From Pseudomonas sp. Q1-7 (GTDB taxonomy: Bacteria > Pseudomonadota > Gammaproteobacteria > Pseudomonadales > Pseudomonadaceae): 64,000 nucleotides of DNA. Below, piece by piece: positions 56,219-64,000 of this stretch. The DNA lies in NCBI RefSeq assembly GCF_028010285.1, contig NZ_CP116304.1, forward strand, positions 2,806,501 through 2,870,500. Direction: 5' to 3'. The notes beneath the pieces were generated by a model that did not search any database, was not told the DNA's origin, and saw only the letters and a program-made list of their open reading frames with translations. The first letter of the stretch is position 1; each line of letters begins with the position of its first letter. The translations under genes and the position numbers were made by a program.

Positions 56219-56230
56219 CTGACTGGTTAT
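56215..56230. promoter_or_regulatory. PcaQ operator candidate
   Basis: ATAACT-GACT-GGTTAT. It matches the PcaQ site known from Sinorhizobium (ATAACC-N4-GGTTAA) at 10 of 12 defined positions and spacing. It starts inside the pcaQ stop codon and lies 114 bp upstream of the pcaH start. Confidence 0.75.
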
Positions 56231-56343
56231 GGATGGTCGGCAGGATTTCAGTTTTCCCCCGCCTTGTGCCGGATGACACTGCGGCCCCGGCCCCTGCCTG
56301 TTGCACCGGGCCGCCCGACAACTCCAAGAAAGAGGAAACCGTG

Positions 56344-57063
56344 ATGTCCGATGCGGAAAACAGCCGCTTCGTCATTCGTGACCGAAACTGGCACCCGAAA
56401 GCCTTCACGCCTGATTACAAGACGTCCGTCGCGCGCTCCCCGCGCCAGGCGCTGGTGAGCATCCCGCAGTCCATCTCCGAAACCAGCGGCCCGGACTTCT
56501 CCCACCTGAAGATGGGCGAGCACGACAACGACCTGCTGCTCAACTTCAGCCACGGCGGGCTGCCCATCGGCGAGCGCATCATCGTTTCCGGCCGGGTCAT
56601 CGACCAGTACGGCAAGCCGGTTCCCCATACCCTGGTGGAAATGTGGCAAGCCAACGCCGGCGGCCGCTACCGCCACAAGAACGACCGCTACCTGGCGCCG
56701 CTGGACCCGAACTTCGGCGGTGTCGGGCGCGCCCTGACCGACAGCGACGGCCACTATTGCTTCCGTACCGTCAAGCCGGGTCCGTACCCCTGGCGCAACG
56801 GCCCCAACGACTGGCGCCCGGCGCACATCCACTTCTCCATCAGCGGGCCCTCCATTTCCACCCGACTGATCACCCAGTTGTATTTCGAAGGCGACCCGAT
56901 GATCCCGCTGTGCCCGATCGTCAAGAGCATTGCCAATCCCGACGCGGTGCAGACCCTGATCGCCCGGCTCGACATGAGCAACGCCATCCCCATGGATTGC
57001 CTGGCCTACCGTTTCGACATCGTCCTGCGCGGCCAGCGCAAGACCCACTTCGAGAACCGCTGA
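56344..57063 (+). CDS. pcaH: Protocatechuate 3,4-dioxygenase beta chain
   Basis: A 239-aa intradiol dioxygenase subunit carrying the Fe(III) site. With PcaG it cleaves protocatechuate to beta-carboxy-cis,cis-muconate. Fe ligands expected as Tyr, Tyr, His, His are in [22 protein letters not shown] and [33 protein letters not shown] is the intradiol family signature. ATG 56344 follows GAGG by about 8 nt; an adjacent GTG three bases earlier is less likely. Confidence 0.96.
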   Translation: MSDAENSRFVIRDRNWHPKAFTPDYKTSVARSPRQALVSIPQSISETSGPDFSHLKMGEHDNDLLLNFSHGGLPIGERIIVSGRVIDQYGKPVPHTLVEMWQANAGGRYRHKNDRYLAPLDPNFGGVGRALTDSDGHYCFRTVKPGPYPWRNGPNDWRPAHIHFSISGPSISTRLITQLYFEGDPMIPLCPIVKSIANPDAVQTLIARLDMSNAIPMDCLAYRFDIVLRGQRKTHFENR

Positions 57064-57074
57064 GGAGCGCCCGC

Positions 57075-57680
57075 ATGCCCATCGAACTGCTGCCGGAAAC
57101 CCCCTCGCAGACCGCCGGCCCCTACGTCCACATTGGCCTGGCCCTGGAGGCCGCCGGCAACCCCACCCGTGACCAGGAAATCTGGAACCGCATGGCCCGC
57201 GCCGATGCGCCGGGCGAGCACATCCTGCTGATCGGGCACGTCTACGACGGCAACGGCCACCTGGTGCGCGACTCGTTCCTGGAGTTCTGGCAAGCCAACC
57301 ACGAAGGCGTCTACGACAGCGACTTCGACCTGGAAAAGCCCTTCAACGGCTTCGGTCGCACCGCCACCACCTTCGACGCCGGCGAGTGGACCCTGCACAC
57401 GGTGAAGCCCGGTGTGGTGAAGAACGCCGCCGGCGTGCCCATGGCTCCGCACATCAACCTGTCGCTGTTCGCCCGGGGCATCAATATTCACCTGCAGACG
57501 CGCATCTACTTCGAGGACGAAGCCGCCGCCAATGCCGCCGACCCGGTGCTCAACCTGATCGAACAGCCGCAGCGCCGTGAAACCCTGGTGGCGCGGTGCT
57601 GCGAGGTGGACGGCAAGCGGGCCTACCGCTTCGATATCCGCCTCCAGGGGGAAGGGGAGACGGTGTTCTTTGACTTCTAG
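57075..57680 (+). CDS. pcaG: Protocatechuate 3,4-dioxygenase alpha chain
   Basis: A 201-aa partner subunit, same fold but without the iron ligands. TPSQTAGPYVHIGLALEAAG opens it; LIGHVYDGNGHLVRDSFLEFWQANHEGVYDS and MAPHINLSLFARGINIHLQTRIYFEDE follow, with Asn in place of the metal His. Starts 11 nt after pcaH with GAGGAG upstream. A 14-bp hairpin ends the operon. Confidence 0.96.
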   Translation: MPIELLPETPSQTAGPYVHIGLALEAAGNPTRDQEIWNRMARADAPGEHILLIGHVYDGNGHLVRDSFLEFWQANHEGVYDSDFDLEKPFNGFGRTATTFDAGEWTLHTVKPGVVKNAAGVPMAPHINLSLFARGINIHLQTRIYFEDEAAANAADPVLNLIEQPQRRETLVARCCEVDGKRAYRFDIRLQGEGETVFFDF

Positions 57681-57691
57681 GGGCGCGCCCT

Positions 57692-57724
57692 GACACGCGG
57701 ACCGAGGCCGTCGGTCCGCGTGTC
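57692..57724 (+). terminator. Strong hairpin after pcaHG
   Basis: GACACGCGGACCGA, loop GGCCG, TCGGTCCGCGTGTC: 14 perfect base pairs, 11 bp after the pcaG stop. No T tract follows, so termination may depend on Rho or the hairpin may protect the mRNA end. Confidence 0.65.
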
Positions 57725-57850
57725 TGCAACCATCAGCCGCATCCGCGACTTCATGGGCGAGGTGTTTCCGTGCCCGACGGGACTGTCGCGCTGACTATCC
57801 TCTAAGGGGTGCCGCACGGCCGTGCGACCCCACCCGAACAGGAGGAGGCG

Positions 57851-58486
57851 ATGATGAGCAAGCGATTGAGCGAGGAGGGCATGGACCTGTTGTTCCGTCA
57901 GGCCCGCACCTACAGCGCCTGGCTGGAAAAACCGGTCAGCGACGACACCCTGCGCCAGCTCTACGACCTGATGAAGTGGGGCCCCACCAGCGCCAACTGT
58001 TGTCCGGCGCGCATTCTGTTCCTGCGCACGGAGGAGGCCAAGCGGAGACTCCTGCCCGCGCTGGCCCCCGGCAACGTGGACAAGACCATGGCGGCGCCGG
58101 TTACGGCCGTCATTGCCTATGACGTGAAGTTCTACGAACAGTTGCCCAAGCTCTACCCGCATACCGACGCCCGCGCCTGGTTCGCCGATACCCCGGAGCT
58201 CGCGGGCGTCACCGCCCGGCGCAACAGCTCGCTGCAGGGGGCCTATTTCATGCTCGCGGCGCGGGCGCTGGGGCTGGACTGCGGCCCCATGTCCGGCTTC
58301 GACAACGCGATGGTCGACCATGAGTTCTTCCCGGCCGACGGGCAGGACGATGCCTTCCAGCTGGAACATTTCCCGGACAGCCACGTAAAGACCAACTTCC
58401 TCTGCAACCTGGGTTATGGCGATCCGTCCAGGCTGCATCCGCGTTCGCCTCGCCTGGAATTCGACGAGGTGTGCAAGCTGCTCTAG
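57851..58486 (+). CDS. Nitroreductase-family protein, RutE/HadB-like
   Basis: A 211-aa FMN-dependent reductase. It closely follows the RutE (malonic semialdehyde reductase) pattern: LRQLYDLMKWGPTSANCCPARILFLRT, APVTAVIAYDVKFYEQLPKLYPHTDAR, NSSLQGAYFMLAARALGLDCGPMSGFDN and SHVKTNFLCNLGYGDPSRLHPRSPRLEFDE. The GGAGGAGG ahead makes ATG 57851 or the next ATG (57854) the start. No other rut genes are in the window, so the substrate need not be malonic semialdehyde. Confidence 0.85.
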   Translation: MMSKRLSEEGMDLLFRQARTYSAWLEKPVSDDTLRQLYDLMKWGPTSANCCPARILFLRTEEAKRRLLPALAPGNVDKTMAAPVTAVIAYDVKFYEQLPKLYPHTDARAWFADTPELAGVTARRNSSLQGAYFMLAARALGLDCGPMSGFDNAMVDHEFFPADGQDDAFQLEHFPDSHVKTNFLCNLGYGDPSRLHPRSPRLEFDEVCKLL

Positions 58487-58504
58487 GGCGACCCGGTGCC
58501 GCTT

Positions 58505-58543
58505 TGTGGGGCGCGCTCGATCGCGAGTGAACTCGCCCCTACA
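58505..58543. repeat. REP-like palindrome
   Basis: TGTGGGGCG...TCGATCGCGA...CGCCCCTACA. A GGGGCG/CGCCCC outer stem around a TCGATCGCGAGTGA centre. It covers the end of the convergent Rrf2 gene and the gap after the nitroreductase gene. Confidence 0.6.
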
Positions 58544-59072
58544 GCGGCCCCACTTCCACCTTGCCGTCGTGGCGTTCGTTCATCCAGCGCAGGACCTGCT
58601 CGCCGAACTCCGCCGGCGCCTTGCGTGCGACCCGGCGTATCAGGTCGAGCACCGTGGTCTGGGCCAGCGCCTCTTCCATGCGCTGCTGCGCCTGCATCAT
58701 CACCGCGTGGATGGAGCAGGGGCCGGCCTGGGCCCAATCCGGTGTCGGGCAGCCATCGCTGAACAGGGCGCAGCGTTCACGCACGTCACGGCATTCGAAT
58801 ATCTGCTTGTCGCCATCGATGGCGCGAACGATATCCAGCACCGTGATCTCGTCGGCCGGCCGCGCCAGGCGGAAGCCGCCGCGCACGCCCTCGGTGGCCG
58901 CCACCAGGCCGGCCTTGGCCAGGCGCGTGAACACCTTGGCCAGCAGTTCCGGGGGGACGCCCTGCAGTTCCGCCAGGCTGCGCACGCTGGCTTCGCGGCC
59001 GTCGCCTTTCTCGTCTGCCAGGTAGAGGAGGCAATGGATGCCGTATTCCACTCCCGCGCTATACAAAGCCAT
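58539..59072 (-). CDS. Rrf2-family transcriptional regulator
   Basis: A 177-aa Rrf2-type repressor. Winged helix: YSAGVEYGIHCLLYLADE, VRSLAELQGVPPELLAKVFTRLAKAGLVAATEGVRGGFRLARPA. The usual cysteine loop is present: FECRDVRERCALFSDGC and AQAGPCSIH, four cysteines that could hold an Fe-S cluster or react with oxidants. It is longer than IscR and NsrR by a short helical tail. Divergent from an NDH-2-like flavoprotein; matching operator candidates lie next to each gene. Confidence 0.9.
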   Translation of the reverse strand: MALYSAGVEYGIHCLLYLADEKGDGREASVRSLAELQGVPPELLAKVFTRLAKAGLVAATEGVRGGFRLARPADEITVLDIVRAIDGDKQIFECRDVRERCALFSDGCPTPDWAQAGPCSIHAVMMQAQQRMEEALAQTTVLDLIRRVARKAPAEFGEQVLRWMNERHDGKVEVGPL

Positions 59073-59076
59073 TTAT

Positions 59077-59102
59077 AACTCCGACTAATGTGGTCGCCAC
59101 TT
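59077..59102. promoter_or_regulatory. Rrf2 operator candidate, copy 1
   Basis: AACTCCGAC-TAATGTG-GTCGCCACTT. Core CGAC-N7-GTCG. It lies 5 bp from the Rrf2 start codon, a place fitting autorepression. A second copy with the same core and spacing is at 59279. Confidence 0.6.
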
Positions 59103-59278
59103 AAGGGGCATTTCTCCGGTGCTCTCCGGCGATTTCGGCTGCCTTGTGCATGCCTTCTTTCACTCTGCATGCTCTCATGCTAAGGGATTTAAGGCAAAAG
59201 ACCCAGATTTCTTGCGGCTCGGAGGAAATGATGGCGACGAGCGGCAGGCGTGGGCAAGAAAAAAAGCTTGTGGAAATT

Positions 59279-59303
59279 AACTACGACAAATACAGTCGCA
59301 GTT
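59279..59303. promoter_or_regulatory. Rrf2 operator candidate, copy 2
   Basis: AACTACGAC-AAATACA-GTCGCAGTT, a 9-7-9 dyad with one mismatch, core CGAC-N7-GTCG as in copy 1. It overlaps a sigma-70-like promoter (TTGTGG, 17 bp, TACAGT) pointing to the flavoprotein gene, 99 bp upstream of its start. The rest of 59073-59401 shows no gene. Confidence 0.65.
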
Positions 59304-59401
59304 AGCCGGTGTGGTGCGAAACGCGAACCTCACAGCCCGGCATGACGATGTCGGGCGCCTCGGCCCGCTACAGCCTCACTTTTCGCTTTGTGGAGAACGA
59401 T

Positions 59402-60604
59402 ATGAAACAACGCATCCTGATCGTCGGCGCCGGTTTCGGTGGCATGTGGAGCGCCCTGAGCGCCACTCGACTGCTGGACCAGCATGGCCGCGACGACGTC
59501 GAGGTGGTGGTCCTGGCGCCCCAGGCCGAGCTGCGCGTACGCCCGCGCTTCTATGAGCCGGAGGTGCACAAGATGGTGGCGCCGCTGGGCGAACTGTTCG
59601 ACGCAGTGGGTGTGACTTTCGTGAAAGGCTTCGCCGAACGCATCGATGCCGAGGGCAAGCGCGTGGGTTACCGCACCATCGATGGCCAGTTCGCCGAGCT
59701 GGGCTATGACCGCCTTGTGCTGGCTACCGGCAGCCAGGTGGTACGTCCGGCGCTGGCCGGCGTCGAACACGCCTTCGATGTGGACCAGCTGGAAGAAGCC
59801 GTGCGCCTGGAGCGCCACATCCAGTCCCTGGCGCAGCGCCCGGCTTCGGCCAGCCGTAACACGGTGGTGGTGGCCGGCGGTGGCTTCACCGGCATCGAAA
59901 CCGCTGCCGAAATGCCCGCCCGCCTGCGTGCGGTATTGGGCGCGGACGCCGAGGTGCGGGTGATAGTCGTCGACCGGGGCAACCAGATCGGCGCCGCCCT
60001 GGGCGAAGGTCCGCGCGTGGCCATCGCCGAAGCCTCCGCCGAACTGGGGGTGGAATGGTGCCTGAACAACGCGGTGGTCTCGGTGGACGCCAGCGGCGTG
60101 ACCCTGTCCAGCGGTGAGCGCATCGAGGCAGACACAGTGATCTGGACCGTCGGCGTGCGCGCCAGCTCGCTGACCGAACAGGTCGCCGGCGAGCGCGATG
60201 CCCAGGGGCGCCTGCATGTGGATGCCAACCTGCAGGTGCCGGGGCATGACGGGGTGTTCGCCACGGGCGACGTCGCGCGCGCCGCGTGCGATGACCAGGG
60301 CAACCACGCGCTGATGTCCTGCCAGCACGCCATCGCCCTGGGTCGTTCTGCCGGCAACAACGTGGCGGCGAGCCTGCTGGGTGTGGCGCCGATTCCCTAC
60401 AGCCAGCCCAAGTACGTCACCTGCCTGGACCTGGGGGCCTGGGGCGCGGTGTTCACCGAAGGCTGGGACCGCCAGATCAAGTTCGAGCGTCAGGAAGGCA
60501 AATCCATCAAGCAGCAGATCAACTCGGTGTGGATCTACCCGCCGGCGGCCGACCGCGCCACCGCGCTGGCCGCGGCCGATCCGCTGATCCCGGTCGTGGC
60601 CTGA
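59402..60604 (+). CDS. FAD/NAD(P)-binding oxidoreductase, type II NADH dehydrogenase-like
   Basis: A 400-aa two-dinucleotide-binding-domain flavoprotein. FAD site MKQRILIVGAGFGGMWSALSA at the start, a conserved ATGSQVVRPALAG, NAD(P) site NTVVVAGGGFTGIETAAEMPARL and a second FAD segment GVFATGDVARAACD. QHAIALGRSAGNNVAASLLG resembles NDH-2. The C-terminus lacks a clear membrane anchor. It may be a respiratory NADH:quinone oxidoreductase or a stress-related quinone reductase. GGAGAA precedes ATG 59402. Expected target of the divergent Rrf2 regulator. Confidence 0.88.
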   Translation: MKQRILIVGAGFGGMWSALSATRLLDQHGRDDVEVVVLAPQAELRVRPRFYEPEVHKMVAPLGELFDAVGVTFVKGFAERIDAEGKRVGYRTIDGQFAELGYDRLVLATGSQVVRPALAGVEHAFDVDQLEEAVRLERHIQSLAQRPASASRNTVVVAGGGFTGIETAAEMPARLRAVLGADAEVRVIVVDRGNQIGAALGEGPRVAIAEASAELGVEWCLNNAVVSVDASGVTLSSGERIEADTVIWTVGVRASSLTEQVAGERDAQGRLHVDANLQVPGHDGVFATGDVARAACDDQGNHALMSCQHAIALGRSAGNNVAASLLGVAPIPYSQPKYVTCLDLGAWGAVFTEGWDRQIKFERQEGKSIKQQINSVWIYPPAADRATALAAADPLIPVVA

Positions 60605-60687
60605 CCCACGCCCGCGGCCACAAACTGCCTGTGCCGCCCGTCCCGCGACGGCGCGGCCAGACGTCGAGCGACGCACCGGAGCCTGTC

Positions 60688-60918
60688 ATGAACCAGACCG
60701 TCCTGATCAGCACGCGCCCCTTGGACTTCTCAATCCTCCAGCGCTTCATGGCCAGCTGCCTGCCGGCAGACGCCTGGGCCCTGCGCCCGGAATCGGGCGA
60801 GGGCCGCGCCTGGAATCTCCAGCTTTCCATTCACCCTTGCTCCGAGCCGGTCCGGCAGATGCTCTGCGCCATCCTGAATCACGGTTGGCTCCAGGGCCTG
60901 GAGTTCGGCAGCGCCTGA
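60688..60918 (+). CDS. Small hypothetical protein, 76 aa
   Basis: CCGGAG precedes ATG 60688. The sequence (MNQTVLISTRPLDFSILQRF, then AWNLQLSIHPCSEPVRQMLCAILNHGWLQGLEFG) has three cysteines and no signal peptide. No family recognised. It follows the NDH-2-like gene by 83 bp in the same direction. Confidence 0.6.
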   Translation: MNQTVLISTRPLDFSILQRFMASCLPADAWALRPESGEGRAWNLQLSIHPCSEPVRQMLCAILNHGWLQGLEFGSA

Positions 60919-60968
60919 GGCGCCGGCTTTCACAGACTCCGCCGCCGGGTTGAAATTGACCGGGCCGA

Positions 60969-62147
60969 TCAGCGCTCGATGGCCAGGGCCACGCCCATGC
61001 CGCCGCCGATGCACAGGGTTGCCAGACCCTTCTTCGCATCGCGCTTGATCATTTCGTGCAGCAGGGTCACCAGCACGCGGCAGCCGGAGGCGCCGATGGG
61101 GTGGCCGAGGGCGATGGCGCCGCCGTTGACGTTGACCTTGGCCATGTCCCAGCCCAGCTCCTGGCCCACCGACAGCGACTGCGCGGCGAAGGCTTCGTTG
61201 GCTTCGATCAGGTCCAGTTCGTCCAGGCTCCAGCCGGCCTTCTCCAGGCAGCGGCGGGTAGCGCCGACCGGGCCGATGCCCATGATCGCCGGGTCGACGC
61301 CGGCATTGGCGTAGCCCTTGATCCGCGCCAGCACCGGCAGGCCCAGGGCCTCGGCCTTGTTGGCGCTCATCAGGACCACGGCGGCGGCGCCGTCGTTGAG
61401 GCTGGAGGCGTTGCCGGCGGTGACGCTGCCGTCCTTCTTGAACGCCGGCTTGAGCTTGGCCAGGGACTCGGCGGTGGTGCCGGCGCGCGGGCCTTCGTCG
61501 GTGGCGAAGGCGACCGGGTCGCCCTTGCGCTGGGGAATCAGGATCGGGGTGATCTCGTCCTTGAAGCGGCCGGCTTCGATGGCGGCGACGGCCTTCTGTT
61601 GTGAGGCGGCGGCGAAGGCGTCCTGGGCTTCGCGGCTGATGCCGTACTTGTCCACCAGGTTCTCGGCGGTGACGCCCATGTGGTAGTGGTTGAAGGCGTC
61701 GGTCAAGCCGTCGTGGATCAGGCTGTCCAGGGCCTGGGCATGGCCCATGCGCAGGCCGGTGCGGGCGGCCGGAAGGACGTAGGGCGCCAGGCTCATGCTT
61801 TCCTGGCCGCCGGCGATGACCACTTCGGCGTCGCCGCAGCGGATCGCCTGGATGCCCAGGTGCAGGGCCTTGAGGCCGGAGCCGCAGAGCTTGTTCAGGG
61901 TCATGGCCGGCACCGCGTGGGGCAGGCCGGCGAGGACGGCGGCCTGGCGCGCGGGGTTCTGGCCGGCGCCGGCGGTGAGCACCTGGCCGAGGATGACTTC
62001 ATCCACCTGCTCGCCCTTGAGGCCGGTCTGCGCCAGCAACTGGCGGATCACCGCGGCGCCCAGTTCGTGGGCCGGGATGTTGGCCAGGGCGCCCTGGAAG
62101 CTGCCGATGGCGGTGCGGGTGGCGGCGACGATGACGACGTCTTGCAT
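60969..62147 (-). CDS. Acetyl-CoA C-acetyltransferase (thiolase)
   Basis: A 392-aa degradative/biosynthetic thiolase of the AtoB/PhaA type. Nucleophilic Cys in [19 protein letters not shown] (about residue 88), His in [19 protein letters not shown] and second catalytic Cys in [18 protein letters not shown]. Length and motifs favour acetoacetyl-CoA synthesis or cleavage. Start 62147 ([17 protein letters not shown]) is the standard N-terminus; upstream frame is a shadow. It follows the acyl-CoA dehydrogenase by 143 bp, with a terminator between. Confidence 0.95.
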   Translation of the reverse strand: MQDVVIVAATRTAIGSFQGALANIPAHELGAAVIRQLLAQTGLKGEQVDEVILGQVLTAGAGQNPARQAAVLAGLPHAVPAMTLNKLCGSGLKALHLGIQAIRCGDAEVVIAGGQESMSLAPYVLPAARTGLRMGHAQALDSLIHDGLTDAFNHYHMGVTAENLVDKYGISREAQDAFAAASQQKAVAAIEAGRFKDEITPILIPQRKGDPVAFATDEGPRAGTTAESLAKLKPAFKKDGSVTAGNASSLNDGAAAVVLMSANKAEALGLPVLARIKGYANAGVDPAIMGIGPVGATRRCLEKAGWSLDELDLIEANEAFAAQSLSVGQELGWDMAKVNVNGGAIALGHPIGASGCRVLVTLLHEMIKRDAKKGLATLCIGGGMGVALAIER

Positions 62148-62240
62148 GTTGGAACTCCTGAAAATCGCAGGTGGGTGCGGGCGGCGGACTGCCTGAGCGA
62201 AGCGCAGCCCAAGGAGGCGGACCATCCTGCGGAGCGAAGT

Positions 62241-62276
62241 GGAAAAAGGCGCGGCCCGAAACCAGCAGGGCCGCGC
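62241..62276 (-). terminator. Rho-independent terminator after the acyl-CoA dehydrogenase gene
   Basis: GCGCGGCCC (62249-62257), 10-nt loop, GGGCCGCGC (62268-62276). On the minus strand the stem is followed by CTTTTTCC. It begins 14 bp after the dehydrogenase stop and shows the thiolase has its own promoter. Confidence 0.85.
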
Positions 62277-62290
62277 GTCACGCTAAAGCC

Positions 62291-64000
62291 TCAGAACTGC
62301 TCGGCGCTGAGCCCGAAGAGGGCGTCGCTGCCAGCGCGGATGCTGGCTTCCAGACCCAGGATGCGAGGCAGCAGGCGGCGGAAGAAGAACTCCGCGGTGG
62401 CCAGCTTGCCGGTGTAGAAGGCTTCGTCCTCGCTGCGGCGAGCCTGCGCCGCCTGGGCCATGCGCGCCCACATCCAGGCATAGGCCACGTGGCCGAAGAG
62501 CTGCAGGTATTCCACTGAGGCGGCCCCCACTTCATTGGGGTTCTGGGTGGCGCGGGCCAGCAGCCATTCGCTGGTGCTCTGCAGGCGTTGCACGGCCTCC
62601 AGCAGTTCGGTGGCGTAGGGCGCGCCGGGTTGGCTGGCGAAGGCGCGGACCTCGGCGCAGAACAGTTTGAGCGCGGCGCCGCCGTTGGCCACCACCTTGC
62701 GGCCCAGCAGGTCGAGGGCCTGGATGCCGTTGGTGCCTTCGTAGATCTGCGCGATGCGCACGTCGCGCACCAGTTGCTCCTGGCCCCATTCGCGAATGTA
62801 GCCGTGGCCGCCGAACACCTGCTGGCCATGCACGCAGCTGTCCAGTCCGGTGTCAGTGAAGAAGGCCTTGGCCACCGGCGTGAGCAGGGCCACCAGGGCC
62901 TCGGCGCGCTGGCGTTCATCGGTGTCTTCGGCGTACTTGGCCAGGTCCAGCTGCTGGCCGACGTAGCAGGCGAAGGCGCGGCCACCCTCGGTCATGGCCT
63001 TCATGCTGAGCAGCATGCGGCGCACGTCCGGGTGGACGATGATCGGGTCGGCGGCCTTGTCCTGGGCCACCGGGCCGGTCGGCGCGCGGCTCTGGATGCG
63101 CTCGCGGGCGTAGGCCACGGCGTTCTGGTAGGACGCGTCGGCGCAGCCGATGCCCTGGAGGCCGATGGACAGGCGCTCGTAGTTCATCATGGTGAACATG
63201 GCGGCCAGGCCCTTGTTGGCTTCGCCGATCAGGTAGCCGATGGCGCCGTCGAAGTTCATTACGCAGGTGGCCGAGGCCTTGATGCCCATCTTGTGTTCGA
63301 TGGAGCCGCAGGACACGGCGTTCTTCTCGCCCAGGGAACCGTCGGCGTTCACCATCACCTTGGGCACCAGGAACAGCGAAATTCCCTTCGGGCCGGCCGG
63401 CGCGTCCGGCAGCTTGGCCAGCACCAGGTGGATGATGTTCTCGGTCAGGTCCTGCTCGCCGCCGGTGATGAAGATCTTGGTGCCGCTGATCGCGTAGCTG
63501 CCATCGGCCTGGGGTTCGGCCTTGGTGCGAATGATGCCGAGGTCGGTGCCGGCATGGGGTTCGGTCAGGCACATGGAGCCGGCCCAGCGGCCTTCGTACA
63601 GCGCCGGCAGGTAGGTGGTCTTGAGTTCCTCACTGGCATGGGCGTCGATGGCCAGGCAGGCGCCGGAGGACAGCGCGGAGTACAGGGCGAAGCTGGCGTT
63701 GGCGGCGTAGAGCATTTCCTCGAACTGCACGGCGAGCATCTTCGGCATGCCCATGCCGGCGTAGTCCGGGTTGCCGGAAAGCCCCACCCAGCCGCCTTCG
63801 ATATAGGTGGCGTAGGCCTCCTTGAAGCCGGCCGGCGTGCTCACCAGGCCATCGCGCCACTGCGCGCCTTCCTCGTCGCCGCTGCGATTGAGCGGGGCTA
63901 TCAGCTGGCCGGTGACCTTGGCCGCTTCTTCCAGGATGGCATCGGCGGTGTCGGCGTCCACCCGCTCGGCCAGGGCCGGCAGGCGCGCCCAGAGGGCCGG
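62291..64000 (-). CDS. Acyl-CoA dehydrogenase with extended C-terminal domain, 5' end cut by window edge
   Basis: FAD-dependent acyl-CoA dehydrogenase of the long (about 600-aa) class. 569 residues are in the window; the frame stays open to base 64000 (PALWARLPALAERVDADTAD), so the N-terminus lies outside. Family segments are SMCLTEPHAGTDLGIIRTKAEP, KIFITGGEQDL (FAD loop), MNYERLSIGLQGIGCADASYQNAVAYARER, GGHGYIREWGQEQLVRDVRIAQIYEGTNGIQALDLLGRK with the catalytic Glu, and a C-terminal domain (PF12806-like). Substrate chain length is not evident. Confidence 0.93.
   Translation of the reverse strand, partial: PALWARLPALAERVDADTADAILEEAAKVTGQLIAPLNRSGDEEGAQWRDGLVSTPAGFKEAYATYIEGGWVGLSGNPDYAGMGMPKMLAVQFEEMLYAANASFALYSALSSGACLAIDAHASEELKTTYLPALYEGRWAGSMCLTEPHAGTDLGIIRTKAEPQADGSYAISGTKIFITGGEQDLTENIIHLVLAKLPDAPAGPKGISLFLVPKVMVNADGSLGEKNAVSCGSIEHKMGIKASATCVMNFDGAIGYLIGEANKGLAAMFTMMNYERLSIGLQGIGCADASYQNAVAYARERIQSRAPTGPVAQDKAADPIIVHPDVRRMLLSMKAMTEGGRAFACYVGQQLDLAKYAEDTDERQRAEALVALLTPVAKAFFTDTGLDSCVHGQQVFGGHGYIREWGQEQLVRDVRIAQIYEGTNGIQALDLLGRKVVANGGAALKLFCAEVRAFASQPGAPYATELLEAVQRLQSTSEWLLARATQNPNEVGAASVEYLQLFGHVAYAWMWARMAQAAQARRSEDEAFYTGKLATAEFFFRRLLPRILGLEASIRAGSDALFGLSAEQF

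Overview
This window is a high-GC (roughly two-thirds GC by eye), densely coded bacterial chromosome segment. It almost certainly comes from a Pseudomonas near the P. aeruginosa group. The strongest evidence is a complete mexS / mexT / mexE-mexF-oprN locus, a gcsR-controlled glycine cleavage operon (gcvH2-gcvP2-sdaA-gcvT2), pcaQ-pcaHG, and repeated intergenic REP palindromes of the type usual in this genus. No species is claimed. No rRNA, tRNA or CRISPR was seen. Both edges cut a gene: an MFS transporter on the left and an acyl-CoA dehydrogenase on the right.

Region 1 (1-13.95 kb) is a cell-envelope island. It holds a PAP2 phosphatase, a membrane-tethered SdiA-regulated-type propeller, a GT83 (ArnT-like) lipid-linked sugar transferase, a GT2 polyprenyl-phosphate sugar transferase, a VTT/DedA-like membrane protein, a UDP-glucuronate 4-epimerase-like enzyme, ugd, a second tethered propeller, a SAM methyltransferase, a ColS/CprS-like sensor kinase and the phosphoethanolamine transferase eptA. 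No arnA or arnB is present, and the epimerase points to galacturonate rather than aminoarabinose as the lipid A or core decoration. Three promoters of the island (PAP2, eptA, methyltransferase) share a TTTTTTTCACG-centred box about 60 bp before the start codon, and ugd has a weaker copy. The sensor kinase has no response regulator beside it.

Region 2 (14-25.1 kb) carries two GSTs, an FKBP isomerase, small proteins, and the MexEF-OprN pump with its activator MexT and the oxidoreductase MexS. LysR-type/MexT-box candidates lie before mexE and mexS. Region 3 (25.2-36.9 kb) is accessory: an AraC regulator, a two-subunit molybdenum hydroxylase, a LysR/SDR divergent pair, small conserved proteins, a secreted protein built from ten 13-residue tandem repeats, a Sco protein, and a Tat-exported CotA-like multicopper oxidase.

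Region 4 (37.2-46.9 kb) is the gcs2 operon. It has a near-perfect sigma-54 promoter and three GcsR-type sites upstream, and lacks the glyA2 found in this operon in P. aeruginosa. Next to gcsR an IS4-type element (1422 bp, 11-bp target duplication) has landed exactly inside a Rho-independent terminator hairpin. Region 5 (46.9-55 kb) includes a four-gene bufferin operon (bufA-bufB-bufC-bufD: DUF2282 precursor, DUF692/MNIO enzyme, DUF2063 partner, DoxX) behind an ECF-sigma-like promoter, and a succinate semialdehyde dehydrogenase. Region 6 (55.3-64 kb) has pcaQ-pcaHG with a PcaQ box, a RutE-like nitroreductase, an Rrf2 regulator divergent from an NDH-2-like flavoprotein with paired operator candidates, a thiolase and an acyl-CoA dehydrogenase.
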